DNA from: Hymenobacter busanensis
GTDB lineage: Bacteria > Bacteroidota > Bacteroidia > Cytophagales > Hymenobacteraceae
Direction: 5' to 3'
NCBI RefSeq assembly: GCF_008727865.1
Contig: NZ_VTWU01000005.1
Coordinates: 1-64,000, forward strand
DNA length: 64,000 nucleotides
The notes under the pieces were generated by a model. That model worked only from the letters and a program-made list of their open reading frames with translations. It had not been told where the DNA came from and ran no database searches. Shown piece by piece: positions 1 through 8,692 of the stretch; the stretch's first letter is position 1, and each line of letters starts with the position of its first letter. The translations under genes and the position numbers were made by a program.

Positions 1-47
1 CCGCGCCCCCCCGCTGGTCCCGCCCGGACCCGAGCGGGGGGGCGCGG
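1..47. repeat. Long GC-rich hairpin at the left window edge
   Basis: Positions 1-15 and 33-47 are perfect reverse complements, and 16-20 pairs with 26-30 inside them. This gives a stem of about 20 bp with a five-base loop and a two-base bulge. No T-run follows on the plus strand, so it is not a textbook terminator read rightward. It could be the end of a terminator for a gene left of the window, or a palindromic repeat unit. The context is cut by the window edge. Confidence 0.6.
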
Positions 48-1452
48 CCCGTTTACACCCGCCCCGCCCCGGCACTGCGGCTGCGTCAAGGGCCCGCAGC
101 ACGGCCCTAATGGTGCCGATATGTTTTGCTAGGGCTGAGAAGCTATCAATGGCTTGCCTTTGTAGCAAACTGTACATTTGCAGGCATATGTGCTCTTCAT
201 TTTTGGCTGCACGCTGCCTATACACATTAATTTGCATCATTTGCGCTGACGAAGAATTCGTGTAAAGCCATAATTAATTGCAAGTGCTGCTATGGGTCAT
301 AGAACCCGTAACCGCAGCCGACTTCACCCTTAAATACAACTGTTATTTGCTACGGCGACAGATAGGGTAAGGCCGTCAACCCCATCCAAAGCCTATGTGG
401 CTTTAGCAGCCACTAACAGAGTTTCAAGCCCGGACTCGTCAGGGGCAGCCCGTGGTCAGCTTGATGAAACTTGGGCTATGACAATCAGCAGTTGCGCAGC
501 CTCCACCCAAAAGACGGTCACTCCATACCTTGTGGGCTTAGCAAGCAAGTTGAAAAGCGTGAAAGGCGGTATTAATCAGGAGCAAGGGCTCCGCCTACAG
601 GCAGAGAAACTGGAGGGCTAGGTGGCTGCGGCTATTTACCATAACTACTAGACGGAAGCAACCGCCTATATGCACAAGCTACTCACGCGCCTGCAGGAGC
701 GATGGTACAGTTCTATAAGCAGTTAGGATTGCTCTGGGTTGCCGTCATCGTGCGACTGAGCCAGCGTGCTACAAAGCTGACGAATTACTTAAACTGAGTT
801 ATTTATCAACTTGGGAGCTACCTAGACATATGCTCGGCTGGCCTTAACGCCACATTGCATCATAATCACACCTTCAGCGACTTTGGCTATCTGCTCGGTA
901 CTGCTGTGCAGGATCCTGTTATCCTCTTAACTATGGATAAGCTAACATCCTTGTAATGTTACTGAACCTGACTTGGGCTGTGGCGCAGACAAACGCAAAA
1001 CCGCTGAAAATGGGCCTGCGGAAGTTGGGGCAGACGCAAATTACATGATCATCGACGCCGAAGAAGTTTCTGACAAGGTGATGCTTTCTCGAGCCGAGCA
1101 ACAAGCCGCTGAATTGAAAACAGAAATCTTGCAGAAGCGGCCGATGGGGTCCAGGCTATATGCAGGGTAATGAAGAACTCTGTAACTGCTGCGCTGTCCT
1201 CTGGGACACTACAACTCCATCGATGCTTGGCCACAGCTAGGGTTACCGCACTTTCGGCCTACTGATTATCGTGCCTGAACCAAATTCCAGAACACCAACG
1301 AGGAGTTGGTTAGCTCAAATAGGCGCAAGACACTAGGTCAAACGGAAGGTATTCAAATGGGCAGTTTGAGCATGCCTTCTGCAGCAAGATGCTTATTCTC
1401 GACCTTACCTTATCCGTTGCCTCGGACAAAATAAAAACTAAAGGGAAAGGTC
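48..1452. other. About 1.4 kb without an intact gene, possibly decayed
   Basis: This stretch is visibly lower in GC than the rest of the window and no frame stays open beyond 74 codons. Two short frames look mildly protein-like: 397-621 (+), and 961-1170 (+), which has an acidic/Gln-rich helical run. Stops interrupt both, and neither resembles a family I can name. There is no transposase motif and no flanking inverted repeat that I can see. The likeliest reading is a remnant of decayed genes or a degenerate mobile segment next to a tRNA gene, which is an inference from composition and position only. Confidence 0.45.
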
Positions 1453-1489
1453 TTAAAAAGCAAAAACCCTCTGGAGTACCAGAGGGTTT
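1453..1489 (-). terminator. Rho-independent terminator of tRNA-Phe
   Basis: An 11-bp perfect stem (1464-1474 with 1479-1489) has a four-base loop. On the minus strand it is followed by a broken T-run at 1466-1453. It lies directly downstream of the minus-strand tRNA-Phe. Confidence 0.8.
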
Positions 1490-1495
1490 CAGGAG

Positions 1496-1568
1496 TGGTG
1501 ATGGACGGAATCGAACCGCCGACACAAGGATTTTCAGTCCTTTGCTCTACCAGCTGAGCTACATCACC
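1496..1568 (-). tRNA. tRNA-Phe (anticodon GAA)
   Basis: The minus strand folds as a 73-nt cloverleaf. The 7-bp acceptor stem pairs 1562-1568 with 1497-1503 and the discriminator is A. The D-arm contains AGCTCAG and the T-arm GGTTCGATTCC. The anticodon loop CTGAAAA gives anticodon GAA. No CCA is encoded. A terminator hairpin follows at 1453-1489. Confidence 0.95.
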
Positions 1569-1663
1569 AAGTCCGTTCGGTTGTGCTGAACGGAGCGCAA
1601 AAATACGAACGACGATTCAGCTTGCAAGATTTCGGCGGAAAAAATCTTTGTGCCGAAACGGAT

Positions 1664-1671
1664 TACTTTTG
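1664..1671 (+). promoter_or_regulatory. Candidate Bacteroidota -7 element for the Fe-S gene pair
   Basis: TACTTTTG matches the Bacteroidota -7 consensus TAnnTTTG exactly and lies about 60 nt before the GTG start at 1732. No well-spaced -33 TTTG is evident, so the call rests on one box. Confidence 0.4.
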
Positions 1672-1731
1672 TTCGCGTAGCAAAAGTGTTAGGCATGCCT
1701 ACTATCTTGGCACTCACGTAACCCCTCGACC

Positions 1732-3093
1732 GTGATTCAACAAATCCTTTTCTTCCTCGTTGCGGCCGCCGGCATCGGCTTGTTCGCGTGGCAGGTGCGA
1801 AAGATTCGCGCCAATATTCTTAAGGGCAAAGACCGCGCAATGGGCGGACCCGTGAGCGAACGGATCAACAAGACGCTGCTTGTGGCCCTGGGACAGCAAA
1901 AGATGTTCAAGCGCATCACGCCGGCGCTGCTGCACATGGTAGTGTACGTAGGCTTTTTGGTTATCAACGTTGAGGTCATCGAAATCCTGATAGACGGCAT
2001 CTTCGGCACGCACCGGGTGCTGAGCTTCCTGGGTCCGGTGTATGACGCGCTGATGGCGGTAAATGAAGTTCTCGGGGCGCTGGTCATTGTTGCCGTCGCC
2101 GCGTTCTGGTGGCGCCGCAACCGTACCCAGCCCGTGCGCCGCCTTACGGGCGTAGAAATGCGTGCTTGGCCGCGCCTCGACGCCAACATCATCCTCTACA
2201 TCGAAGTGGCGCTGATGCTGGCGCTGTTCACCTTCAACACGGCCGATCTGAAGCTGCATCAGCAAGAAGGGGTGGAGTTGCCGGGCGCTTTTCCCATTAG
2301 CTCGTTGCTTGTGGGTTTGTTTCCCGATAGTGTTACGGCGCTACACATGCTGGAGCGCATCGGCTGGTGGATTCACATCACGGGCATTCTGGCCTTCCTG
2401 AATTACCTGCCTTCGTCGAAGCACTTCCACATTATCATGGCTTTCCCGAACGTGTATTACTCGCGTTTGGTCCCACAGGGCCAGTTTTCGAATGTCGACA
2501 GCATCACGCACGAGGTGAAGGCCATGATGGACCCGAGCTACCAAGTGCCGCCCGCGCCGGTCGACGCCGACGGGCAGCCGGTGGTGCAGCGCTTCGGCGC
2601 CAAGGATGCCGACGACCTCTCGTGGCTGAACCTGCTGAACGCGTATTCCTGCACCGAGTGCGGCCGCTGCACCTCGGTGTGCCCCGCCAACCTCACAGGC
2701 AAACTCCTTTCGCCGCGCAAAATTATTATGGACACGCGCGACCGGATTGAAGAGAAGTACGAGTCGCCGCTGATTTTTCAGCCCAACAAGTACGACCCCG
2801 AAACCGAGCGCGTGAAAGTGGACGAAGAAGGCTCGTTGGTGCGAGGCAAAGTGACGCCCGAAGAGCTGTGGGCCTGCACCACCTGCAACGCCTGCGTGGA
2901 AGCCTGCCCGGTAAACATCAACCCGCTCGACAGCATCATCGAAATGCGCCGCTATTTGGTGCTAGAGGAGTCGGCCGCGCCGAACTCGTTGAACGTGATG
3001 TTCTCGAACATCGAAAACAACGGCGCGCCCTGGGCCTTCTCGCCCTCCGACCGCTTCAACTGGGCTGACGAGCTGTACGTGGCCGAGAAGTAG
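1732..3093 (+). CDS. Membrane-anchored [4Fe-4S] oxidoreductase (HdrD/GlpC-like)
   Basis: This 453-residue protein starts at GTG. Several hydrophobic segments lie in the first ~260 residues (a helix at about 3-22, others near 62-85, 100-125, 155-175 and 205-220). A ferredoxin-like region follows with two canonical clusters, Cys307-x2-Cys310-x2-Cys313-x3-Cys-Pro and Cys382-x2-Cys385-x2-Cys388-x3-Cys-Pro. The layout resembles the membrane Fe-S subunits of heterodisulfide-reductase/GlpC-type systems that pass electrons to or from quinone. The next gene encodes the matching CCG-domain subunit, so the two probably form one complex. The physiological electron donor cannot be read from the sequence. 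Confidence 0.85.
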   Translation: MIQQILFFLVAAAGIGLFAWQVRKIRANILKGKDRAMGGPVSERINKTLLVALGQQKMFKRITPALLHMVVYVGFLVINVEVIEILIDGIFGTHRVLSFLGPVYDALMAVNEVLGALVIVAVAAFWWRRNRTQPVRRLTGVEMRAWPRLDANIILYIEVALMLALFTFNTADLKLHQQEGVELPGAFPISSLLVGLFPDSVTALHMLERIGWWIHITGILAFLNYLPSSKHFHIIMAFPNVYYSRLVPQGQFSNVDSITHEVKAMMDPSYQVPPAPVDADGQPVVQRFGAKDADDLSWLNLLNAYSCTECGRCTSVCPANLTGKLLSPRKIIMDTRDRIEEKYESPLIFQPNKYDPETERVKVDEEGSLVRGKVTPEELWACTTCNACVEACPVNINPLDSIIEMRRYLVLEESAAPNSLNVMFSNIENNGAPWAFSPSDRFNWADELYVAEK

Positions 3094-3195
3094 CCATTAG
3101 CTAGTGGCTGTTCGCTGTCAGCCCGCAAGTCCCGCAAAAGCAAACAGCCGAAAAAGCATTCGAACATTAACAGCTAATAGCCAACAGCTAGCGGC
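3093..3195. repeat. Inter-cistronic heptad inverted-repeat element A
   Basis: The left arm 3093-3122 is four 7-bp units of the form GCNNNNN (for example GCTGTTC), starting on the last base of the upstream stop codon. The right arm 3168-3195 is four 7-bp units in inverted orientation (TAACAGC, TAATAGC and variants). The spacer is 45 nt. The arm ends 15 nt before the next ATG. Units within an arm are similar but not identical. Confidence 0.75.
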
Positions 3196-3210
3196 TTTCC
3201 TTCAAAATAT

Positions 3211-4113
<903 letters not shown>

Positions 4114-4143
4114 GCAAACCCCACAAATTGGCCCTAGATTAGC

Positions 4144-4187
4144 GGCCCGAACCAGCGGAACTTTCTGCCGGTTCGGGCCCTTTTTCT
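4144..4187 (+). terminator. Terminator after the Fe-S gene pair
   Basis: A 10-bp stem (4144-4153 with 4170-4179) is followed by a run of five Ts at 4181-4185. It ends the Fe-S operon before the next gene. Confidence 0.85.
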
Positions 4188-4261
4188 TGTGTATCGATGG
4201 CCGCGACTGGGTCTTTTTTCCGGAGCCCGGCACCGTCCAACCGAGTTGCTTCCTGCTGTAT

Positions 4262-4756
4262 ATGTACGTATCCTTCGACCAACTGCCGCCCGAGGCGCGC
4301 ATCTGGATTTACCAGGCCGACCGCCCGCTGACCGAGGCGGAGCTGGCGGCCGTCGAGCCCGCTCTGGCGCAATTTGCCGCCGACTGGACCAGCCACGGCC
4401 GCACCTTACACGCCTCGGCCGCGTTTCTGCACCGTCAGTTCTTGGTAATAGGCCTCGACGAAGCTGCGGCCGATGCCAGCGGCTGCTCCATCGACGCGTC
4501 GGTGCGCTTTGTGCGCGGGCTAGAGCAGCAATTGGGCGTGCACCTGCTGGCGAAGGAAACCCTAGCTTTTCTCGGCGCCGATGGGCAGGTGCATCTGCTC
4601 GACCGCCGCGACCTGCGCCAGGCCGTAGCCGAGGGCCGCTTGCAGCCTGATACGCTGTATTTTGACAACACCGTGGCCCGTCGGCAGCAGATTGGTACGG
4701 CTTGGCCGGCACCGGCGGCTACTACTTGGCTGCGCCGGTATTTTGCGGCGCAATAG
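4262..4756 (+). CDS. Conserved Bacteroidota protein, often mislabelled ABC transporter ATPase
   Basis: The chosen ATG at 4262 gives 164 residues. The frame extends upstream to 4187, but that part lies in the terminator tail and is unlikely to be translated. Features include the N-terminal RIWIYQADRPLTEAE, a central SGCSIDASVRF motif and a C-terminal DTLYFDNTV segment. I recognise this as a small family frequently annotated in Bacteroidota as ABC transporter ATPase, but no Walker A or signature motif is present, so that label is unsupported. There is no signal peptide or membrane helix, so it is probably cytoplasmic. The function is unknown. Confidence 0.7.
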   Translation: MYVSFDQLPPEARIWIYQADRPLTEAELAAVEPALAQFAADWTSHGRTLHASAAFLHRQFLVIGLDEAAADASGCSIDASVRFVRGLEQQLGVHLLAKETLAFLGADGQVHLLDRRDLRQAVAEGRLQPDTLYFDNTVARRQQIGTAWPAPAATTWLRRYFAAQ

Positions 4757-4876
4757 AAAAAACAGCGGCGCTAACCGGAAACCACGGCATTCTTAGTATT
4801 ATTGCTTGCCCTAGATTGGCTTTGCCCCGGTTTTGGCGCTTCATTTCCACACCCACCCACCCTTCTCTTTTCATTT

Positions 4877-6889
4877 ATGAGGAACCTGATAGTTGCCTGT
4901 GCCGCGGCCGGCTCGGTAGCCGTGCTCGGCGGCTGCGCCACCACCGGCGGCGTTAGCAAGGCCGACAAACGCTTCCTGCGTGGCGAATACGAAACCGCCA
5001 TCGAGCTATACAAAGCCGACGTGGCCAAGGGCAAGGACATTGCCATGGCGAACTACCGCATTGCGGAGGCTTACCGCCTCTCCAACCGCATCGAGCAAGC
5101 TGAGTCATACTACAAGGCGGCTCTGGATGGCGCGGTGAAAAACCCGGACGCTGCTTTCAACTACGCACTGGCTCTGAAAGCCAACGGCAAATTTGAAGAA
5201 GCCGCCACCCAGTTTCAGCAATACGCCACCAACGGCACCAACCGTACCCTCGTAGCCCGCGCCGAGCGCGAAGCGCAGAACGCCAAAGCTTCCACCCAGC
5301 TGACGGCCATGCGCAACAACAACGAGGTAATGCCGCTCGACCAAATCAACTCGCCTGCCTCTGATTACAGCGCTACTATCAAACCCGACACCAAGGAACT
5401 GATTTTTGCTTCCGGCCGTGACGGCAAGAAATACCTCGGCAACGGCGAAAACTTCACCGACCTCTATGCCATCAAGTTTGATGACATGGACAAGATGACC
5501 GGCGGCACCGTGGCGCCCTACAGCGGCACGGCTGCGGCTGCTCCGGCGGCTGGCGCTACGCCCGGCTCGCCCACGGCGACGCCCTCGAAGGACGCCGACA
5601 AGGTGGCCATCAACAAAGCCAACACCCACGAAGCCTCGGCAACCTACTCGCCCGACGGCAAGACGATGATCTTCGCCCGCTCGAACGACGGCTCGAAGAA
5701 AGGCTTCCTGAGCGTGGATTTGTACGTGTCGTATTTCCGCGGTGGTGCGTGGACGCAGCCTGAGCTGCTGAAAGGCGTAAACAACAGCAAGGCCGACGAC
5801 TTCTCGCCGGTTCTCTCGCCCGATGGCCAGACGCTGTACTTCGCCTCGAGCCGCCCCGGCGGCCAGGGCGGCAACGACATCTACAAAGCCACGATGGGCG
5901 CCAACAACCGTTTCTCGGCTCCCGAGAACCTGGGCGACCAAATCAACACCCCCGGCAACGACAACTTCCCGGCAGTAGCTCCCGACGGCACGCTGTACTT
6001 CTCGTCGGACGGGCATCCCGGCTTTGGTAAGCTGGACCTGTTCCGGGTAGAGAAAAACGGCAAGGTGACCAACCTCGGCGCCCCCATCAACAGCAACGGC
6101 GACGACTTTGCGCCCTACATGACGGGCAAAGACATGGGCGTTTTCTCCTCGAACCGCGCCGGTGGCAAGGGTTCCGATGACCTGTACATGTTCCGCAAGA
6201 AGCCGCTGAAGCTGGTGACCTTCTACGCCGAGGGCAAAGTGCAGGAGCTGGATACCAAAACCGGGGCTACGGCTCCGCTGTCGGGCGAAACGGTGACCAT
6301 CACCAACGCTGCGGGCCAGAAGCAGGACGTGCAGGCTGGCGCTGATGGCACCTTTAAAGTGAAGCTCGACTCGGCTACCGCGTACTCGCTGGTGGCTGAC
6401 CGTCCGGGGTACTTTGCTGCTCGTCAGAGCGTAAGCACTGTGGGCCGTACGCCGGCGCAGGACCAGCTGCCCAACGAGATGAACGACATCAGCATCCCGG
6501 TGACGCTCACGCTCAATAAGATTGTGGTGAACAAGGCCATCGTGGTAGAAAACATCTTCTACGATTACGACAAGTGGGATATCCGTCCCGATGCCGCCAC
6601 CGAACTCGACAAGCTGGTGCAGACGCTGGTCGACAACCCCGACATCAGCATCGAGCTTAGCTCGCACACCGACTCGCGCGGTAAGGATGCTTACAACCAG
6701 ACCTTGTCGCAGAAACGCGCGCAGTCGGCTGTTGACTACATCATCTCGAAAGGCGTAGACAAGTCGCGCATCACGGCCAAAGGCTACGGCGAAACCAAGC
6801 CCGTAATCAAGACGGCAAAGACGGAAGAAGAGTACCAGAAAAACCGTCGCACGGAATTCAAGGTAACCAAGATCAACCAAGCCAAATAA
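4877..6889 (+). CDS. PorE-like lipoprotein: TPR, PD40 propeller, CRD and OmpA domains
   Basis: The ATG at 4877 gives 670 residues starting with a lipoprotein signal (lipobox LGGC, Cys20). Domains in order are a TPR-like helical region (about 30-160), WD40/PD40 beta-propeller repeats with SPDGKTMIFAR and SPDGQTLYFAS motifs (about 160-460), a carboxypeptidase-regulatory-like fold (about 465-560) and an OmpA C-terminal peptidoglycan-binding domain (about 565-668, with the SHTDSRG and NRRTEFKV motifs). This is the architecture of PorE, a T9SS periplasmic component, but Bacteroidota carry many paralogs with the same domains. It should be an outer-membrane lipoprotein bound to peptidoglycan. It is probably monocistronic, ending at the hairpin at 6908. 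Confidence 0.88.
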   Translation: MRNLIVACAAAGSVAVLGGCATTGGVSKADKRFLRGEYETAIELYKADVAKGKDIAMANYRIAEAYRLSNRIEQAESYYKAALDGAVKNPDAAFNYALALKANGKFEEAATQFQQYATNGTNRTLVARAEREAQNAKASTQLTAMRNNNEVMPLDQINSPASDYSATIKPDTKELIFASGRDGKKYLGNGENFTDLYAIKFDDMDKMTGGTVAPYSGTAAAAPAAGATPGSPTATPSKDADKVAINKANTHEASATYSPDGKTMIFARSNDGSKKGFLSVDLYVSYFRGGAWTQPELLKGVNNSKADDFSPVLSPDGQTLYFASSRPGGQGGNDIYKATMGANNRFSAPENLGDQINTPGNDNFPAVAPDGTLYFSSDGHPGFGKLDLFRVEKNGKVTNLGAPINSNGDDFAPYMTGKDMGVFSSNRAGGKGSDDLYMFRKKPLKLVTFYAEGKVQELDTKTGATAPLSGETVTITNAAGQKQDVQAGADGTFKVKLDSATAYSLVADRPGYFAARQSVSTVGRTPAQDQLPNEMNDISIPVTLTLNKIVVNKAIVVENIFYDYDKWDIRPDAATELDKLVQTLVDNPDISIELSSHTDSRGKDAYNQTLSQKRAQSAVDYIISKGVDKSRITAKGYGETKPVIKTAKTEEEYQKNRRTEFKVTKINQAK

Positions 6890-6907
6890 GGCTACTGGCT
6901 GACTTGC

Positions 6908-6940
6908 AAAAGGCCTGCACTACCCAGTGCGGGCCTTTTT
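6908..6940 (+). terminator. Terminator after the PorE-like gene
   Basis: An imperfect hairpin pairs AAAGGCC at 6909-6915 with GGCCTTT at 6932-6938 and ends in five Ts at 6936-6940. It is 18 nt downstream of the stop codon. Confidence 0.8.
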
Positions 6941-7150
6941 GATTTTTCAAGAGGGGGAGTAGCCCGAACTTTTCGTTCGCGCATCGCAGAATAACGGTAG
7001 ACCAAGCTTCAGCAACGATACGCGGAAGGTTCGCGTTACTCTCGCGCGGCCGCTTGGACCCCCTGCAGCGCTCCTGCGGATTGGCATAGAAGTTGGCTTA
7101 CGCAGCGCAGGCACGGTCGTGTTGGCCGGTGCTTTTGCTCTCGACAAGCC

Positions 7151-8071
7151 ATGAAACGAATCTTACTACTGTGCCTGGGGCTGGTGTTGCTGGCCCAGGC
7201 AGCAATGGCCATTCCGGCCGGCATGGCTGTGCGCTCGGAGCGCGGCCTGCCGTTCCGCCTGCGCCTCGACGGGCAGCGCATCGGTGGGCGCTACGGCCTC
7301 ACTCAAGTGCGGTTCGACCGGCTGGCGCCCGGCTACCACTGGGCCGAATTTCAGGTACCGGCCGGGCGTGGCGTGATAAACTACCGCACCCAAGTGCGAC
7401 TGCCCGAAGGCCGCGAAAGCCGCTTTGTACTGGTGCTGCGCAACGGCCGCCCGCCGCTGCTCACGCGCTTCGACGAAATTCCGCTGGCGGGCTGGGCGAA
7501 CTACCGCGGCGGCCCGGTTACTGACTACGGCTACCGCCACGAACCCACGCCCTACGGCAACGCCAACGGCTGGCCAACTCCCGGCAATGCCGATGACTGG
7601 TACAACGACCGTGACGGCAACGAAAATGGTTATGGCAACAACGGTTCCTACAACCAGCAGCCTGGCAACGGTGGCTATAGCCAATACCCCAGCAACGGCG
7701 CGGGCAACCAGTACCCGGGCAACGGCGGCAACTACAACCAAGGCTACCCCAACGGCGCCTATGGCAACAACTACCGCCACGTGCTGGACCCGCGCGAAGT
7801 AGACGACCTGCTGCGCGCCGTGCAAAGCAAGCCCTTCGATAGCAGCAAGCTGACGCTGGCCAAGCAGGCATTGGAGCAGAGTGACGTTCGGGCCGAAGAC
7901 CTGCGCCGTCTGCTGGCCGGGCTGGACTTTGAAAACTCGCGCGTCGATCTGGCCAAGTTTGCCTTCGCCCACGTTGCGGACCGCCAGAACTTCTACCGGG
8001 TGTACGAGGCGTTCAGCTTCGATTCGAGCGTGCAGGAAGTGCAGCGCTTTGTGGGCAACGGGCGCAGCTAA
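7151..8071 (+). CDS. Secreted DUF4476-domain protein with Asn/Gly/Tyr-rich linker
   Basis: This 306-residue protein has a signal peptide (about 1-20, cleaved near AMA-IP). A beta-rich domain at about 22-110 includes FRLRLDGQRIGG. A low-complexity Asn/Gly/Tyr/Pro linker spans about 125-210. The helical C-terminal ~95 residues match DUF4476, with the typical tandem segments PFDSSKLTLAKQAL and FENSRVDLAKFAF. DUF4476 proteins are common in Bacteroidota and their function is not known. The signal peptide implies export to the periplasm or cell surface. The gene stands alone and converges on the DUF4293 gene across a shared bidirectional terminator. Confidence 0.8.
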   Translation: MKRILLLCLGLVLLAQAAMAIPAGMAVRSERGLPFRLRLDGQRIGGRYGLTQVRFDRLAPGYHWAEFQVPAGRGVINYRTQVRLPEGRESRFVLVLRNGRPPLLTRFDEIPLAGWANYRGGPVTDYGYRHEPTPYGNANGWPTPGNADDWYNDRDGNENGYGNNGSYNQQPGNGGYSQYPSNGAGNQYPGNGGNYNQGYPNGAYGNNYRHVLDPREVDDLLRAVQSKPFDSSKLTLAKQALEQSDVRAEDLRRLLAGLDFENSRVDLAKFAFAHVADRQNFYRVYEAFSFDSSVQEVQRFVGNGRS

Positions 8072-8089
8072 CGGCCTTGCATGAACACA

Positions 8090-8125
8090 AAAAGGCCCCG
8101 CCGACAGCTGTCGGCGGGGCCTTTT
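8090..8125. terminator. Bidirectional terminator between DUF4476 and DUF4293 genes
   Basis: A perfect 36-bp palindrome is centred at 8107/8108. It has A-runs on the left and T-runs on the right, so it can terminate both convergent genes. Confidence 0.85.
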
Positions 8126-8146
8126 CGGTAGTTGGGCGTGCGGATT

Positions 8147-8614
8147 TTAGCGCAGGCGGTCCATGGAGCGTACCAGCTTCTCGTCGGAGCGGATGAAGCG
8201 GTTGGCCAGCAGGTTGAGCAGCAGCGCCAGCGTAGGCAGGTAGAAGCCAGCCTCGAAGTCGCCGGGCACCTTCACGTTCAGCAGCTGCTCGCCCTGCGAC
8301 GAGTAGTAGAAGCTGGCGCCGAGCGTGGCCGAAATCAGCAGCAGGTTGAGGGCGCCGAGCTTGAGCTGCAAGAAGCGGTTGCGGTACTGAAAAATCTCGA
8401 ACAGGGCCACGGCCGCCGACGCCACGGCCAGGACGCCGATGGCGTAGGTGCCCATAGAGGCCTGGCCGGGGGCCGAACCAGTGAGCTGCCAGGCGGTCAT
8501 GGTGAGGGTTTGGCCGCTGACGGGGTCGGTTTTGGTCCAGATGGGCAGGAACGTCACGCTGACCATGGCCAAGGCCAGCAGCAGCAAAAACACGCTTTGG
8601 ATTCTTTGTATCAT
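8147..8614 (-). CDS. DUF4293 family four-helix membrane protein
   Basis: The 155-residue protein starts MIQRIQS, the usual DUF4293 N-terminus. It contains about four hydrophobic helices (near 7-26, 55-75, 80-100 and 120-140) and ends with a charged tail. DUF4293 is a Bacteroidota-specific inner-membrane family of unknown function. A perfect -7 box lies about 40 nt upstream on the minus strand. The gene is divergent from the thiolase at 8693. Confidence 0.85.
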   Translation of the reverse strand: MIQRIQSVFLLLLALAMVSVTFLPIWTKTDPVSGQTLTMTAWQLTGSAPGQASMGTYAIGVLAVASAAVALFEIFQYRNRFLQLKLGALNLLLISATLGASFYYSSQGEQLLNVKVPGDFEAGFYLPTLALLLNLLANRFIRSDEKLVRSMDRLR

Positions 8615-8652
8615 CTTTGTTGTTTGGAATCAGGTCGTCCCAGACGGGCCGG

Positions 8653-8660
8653 CAAAAGTA
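8653..8660 (-). promoter_or_regulatory. Candidate -7 element for the DUF4293 gene
   Basis: On the minus strand this reads TACTTTTG, an exact match to TAnnTTTG, 38 nt upstream of the ATG at 8614. No clear -33 box is seen. Confidence 0.45.
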
Positions 8661-8692
8661 GCCAAAAGACTCCGGTAACCCGCATTTAGACA

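Noticed and set aside
4187-4261. N-terminal extension of the small conserved protein to the ATG at 4187
   Set aside because: The segment starts within the tail of a strong terminator, and family members begin at the MYVSFDQLPP position.
5105-6880. A 591-codon minus-strand frame across the PorE-like gene
   Set aside because: It is a codon-bias shadow. The plus-strand frame has unmistakable OmpA and PD40 motifs.
7600-7780. Asn/Gly/Tyr-rich repeats in the DUF4476 protein as a mobile or phase-variable repeat
   Set aside because: The DNA is not a clean tandem repeat and the unit length varies. A normal low-complexity linker explains it.
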